Assembly (NCBI GenBank): GCA_000432135.1
Contig: HF990641.1
Span: 25,070-30,773, forward strand
Length of the DNA: 5,704 nucleotides
Source of the DNA: Firmicutes bacterium CAG:124
GTDB taxonomy: Bacteria; Bacillota; Clostridia; Oscillospirales; Oscillospiraceae
Direction of reading: 5' to 3'
The translations under genes and the position numbers were made by a program. Below, piece after piece: positions 5,650 through 5,704 of the stretch. The first letter of the stretch is position 1. The number at the start of each line of letters is the position of its first letter. The notes beneath the pieces were generated by a model, which was not told the origin of the DNA, ran no database searches, and saw only the letters and a list, made by a program, of their open reading frames with translations.

Positions 5650-5704
5650 ATGCAGATAGAGAAAAACATCGCAGCCACATTACAGCGCAAAATGAACGCG
5701 GCTG
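5650..5704 (+). CDS. Start of an unidentified gene (first 18 codons, runs off the window)
   Basis: An ATG at 5650 opens a frame reading MQIEKNIAATLQRKMNAA to the window edge. An AGGAGG site (5632-5637) precedes it at 12 nt, longer than ideal. No alternative start fits the ribosome site better: the GTG at 5637 and the TTG at 5643 meet TAA at once. The charged, probably helical N-terminus would suit a small cytoplasmic protein such as an XRE-type DNA-binding regulator, but 18 residues do not allow a family call. The frame is also open upstream through the upp-downstream gap, so the exact start is not certain. Same strand as tsaE-tsaB-upp, about 146 bp after the upp stop. The gap itself (5504-5649) holds no convincing gene. 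Confidence 0.45.
   Translation, partial: MQIEKNIAATLQRKMNAA

Noticed and set aside
5225..5680. A 151-codon minus-strand frame over the end of upp
   Set aside because: It is the antisense of upp plus the gap, with no domain signal. The purine-rich site on that strand (complement of 5605-5612) is not placed before its start.

Overview
The window looks like a core chromosomal segment of a GC-rich Firmicute, most likely of class Clostridia and perhaps an Oscillospiraceae/Ruminococcaceae-type gut anaerobe. This assignment is an inference. It rests on GC-rich coding sequence with an A+T-rich promoter island, strong AGGAGG-type Shine-Dalgarno sites, a TTG start, and housekeeping genes whose protein sequences read as clostridial.

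Two gene groups diverge from an A+T-rich intergenic region at about 3462-3660. Leftward (minus strand) runs a SEDS-family cell-wall polymerase (rodA/ftsW type, 2307-3461), ribosomal protein L9 (rplI, 1822-2268), replicative helicase (dnaB, 441-1781) and the 5' part of tRNA(Ile)-lysidine synthetase (tilS, 451 to beyond base 1). Gaps are about 40 bp or less and dnaB and tilS overlap by 11 bp, so this is probably one operon. Rightward (plus strand) run tsaE (3661-4104) and tsaB (4085-4798, TTG start, 20-bp overlap), two of the genes for the universal t6A37 tRNA modification. They are followed 29 bp later by upp, uracil phosphoribosyltransferase (4828-5503).

The upp copy is broken. A 28-nt segment, largely an imperfect copy of the sequence beside it, shifts the frame after residue 152. 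Separately, a TAG replaces the expected GAG 18 codons into the restored frame. The rest of the gene is still well preserved, so the damage is either recent or a sequence artefact. After upp come about 146 bp without a convincing gene, then the first 18 codons of an unidentified gene with an AGGAGG site (5650 to the window end).

No mobile element, CRISPR array, rRNA or tRNA gene was recognised. I found no convincing undescribed multigene system. The points most worth a second look are the upp lesions, the inverted repeat between the divergent promoters, and a possible Shine-Dalgarno-sequestering structure in front of the last gene.
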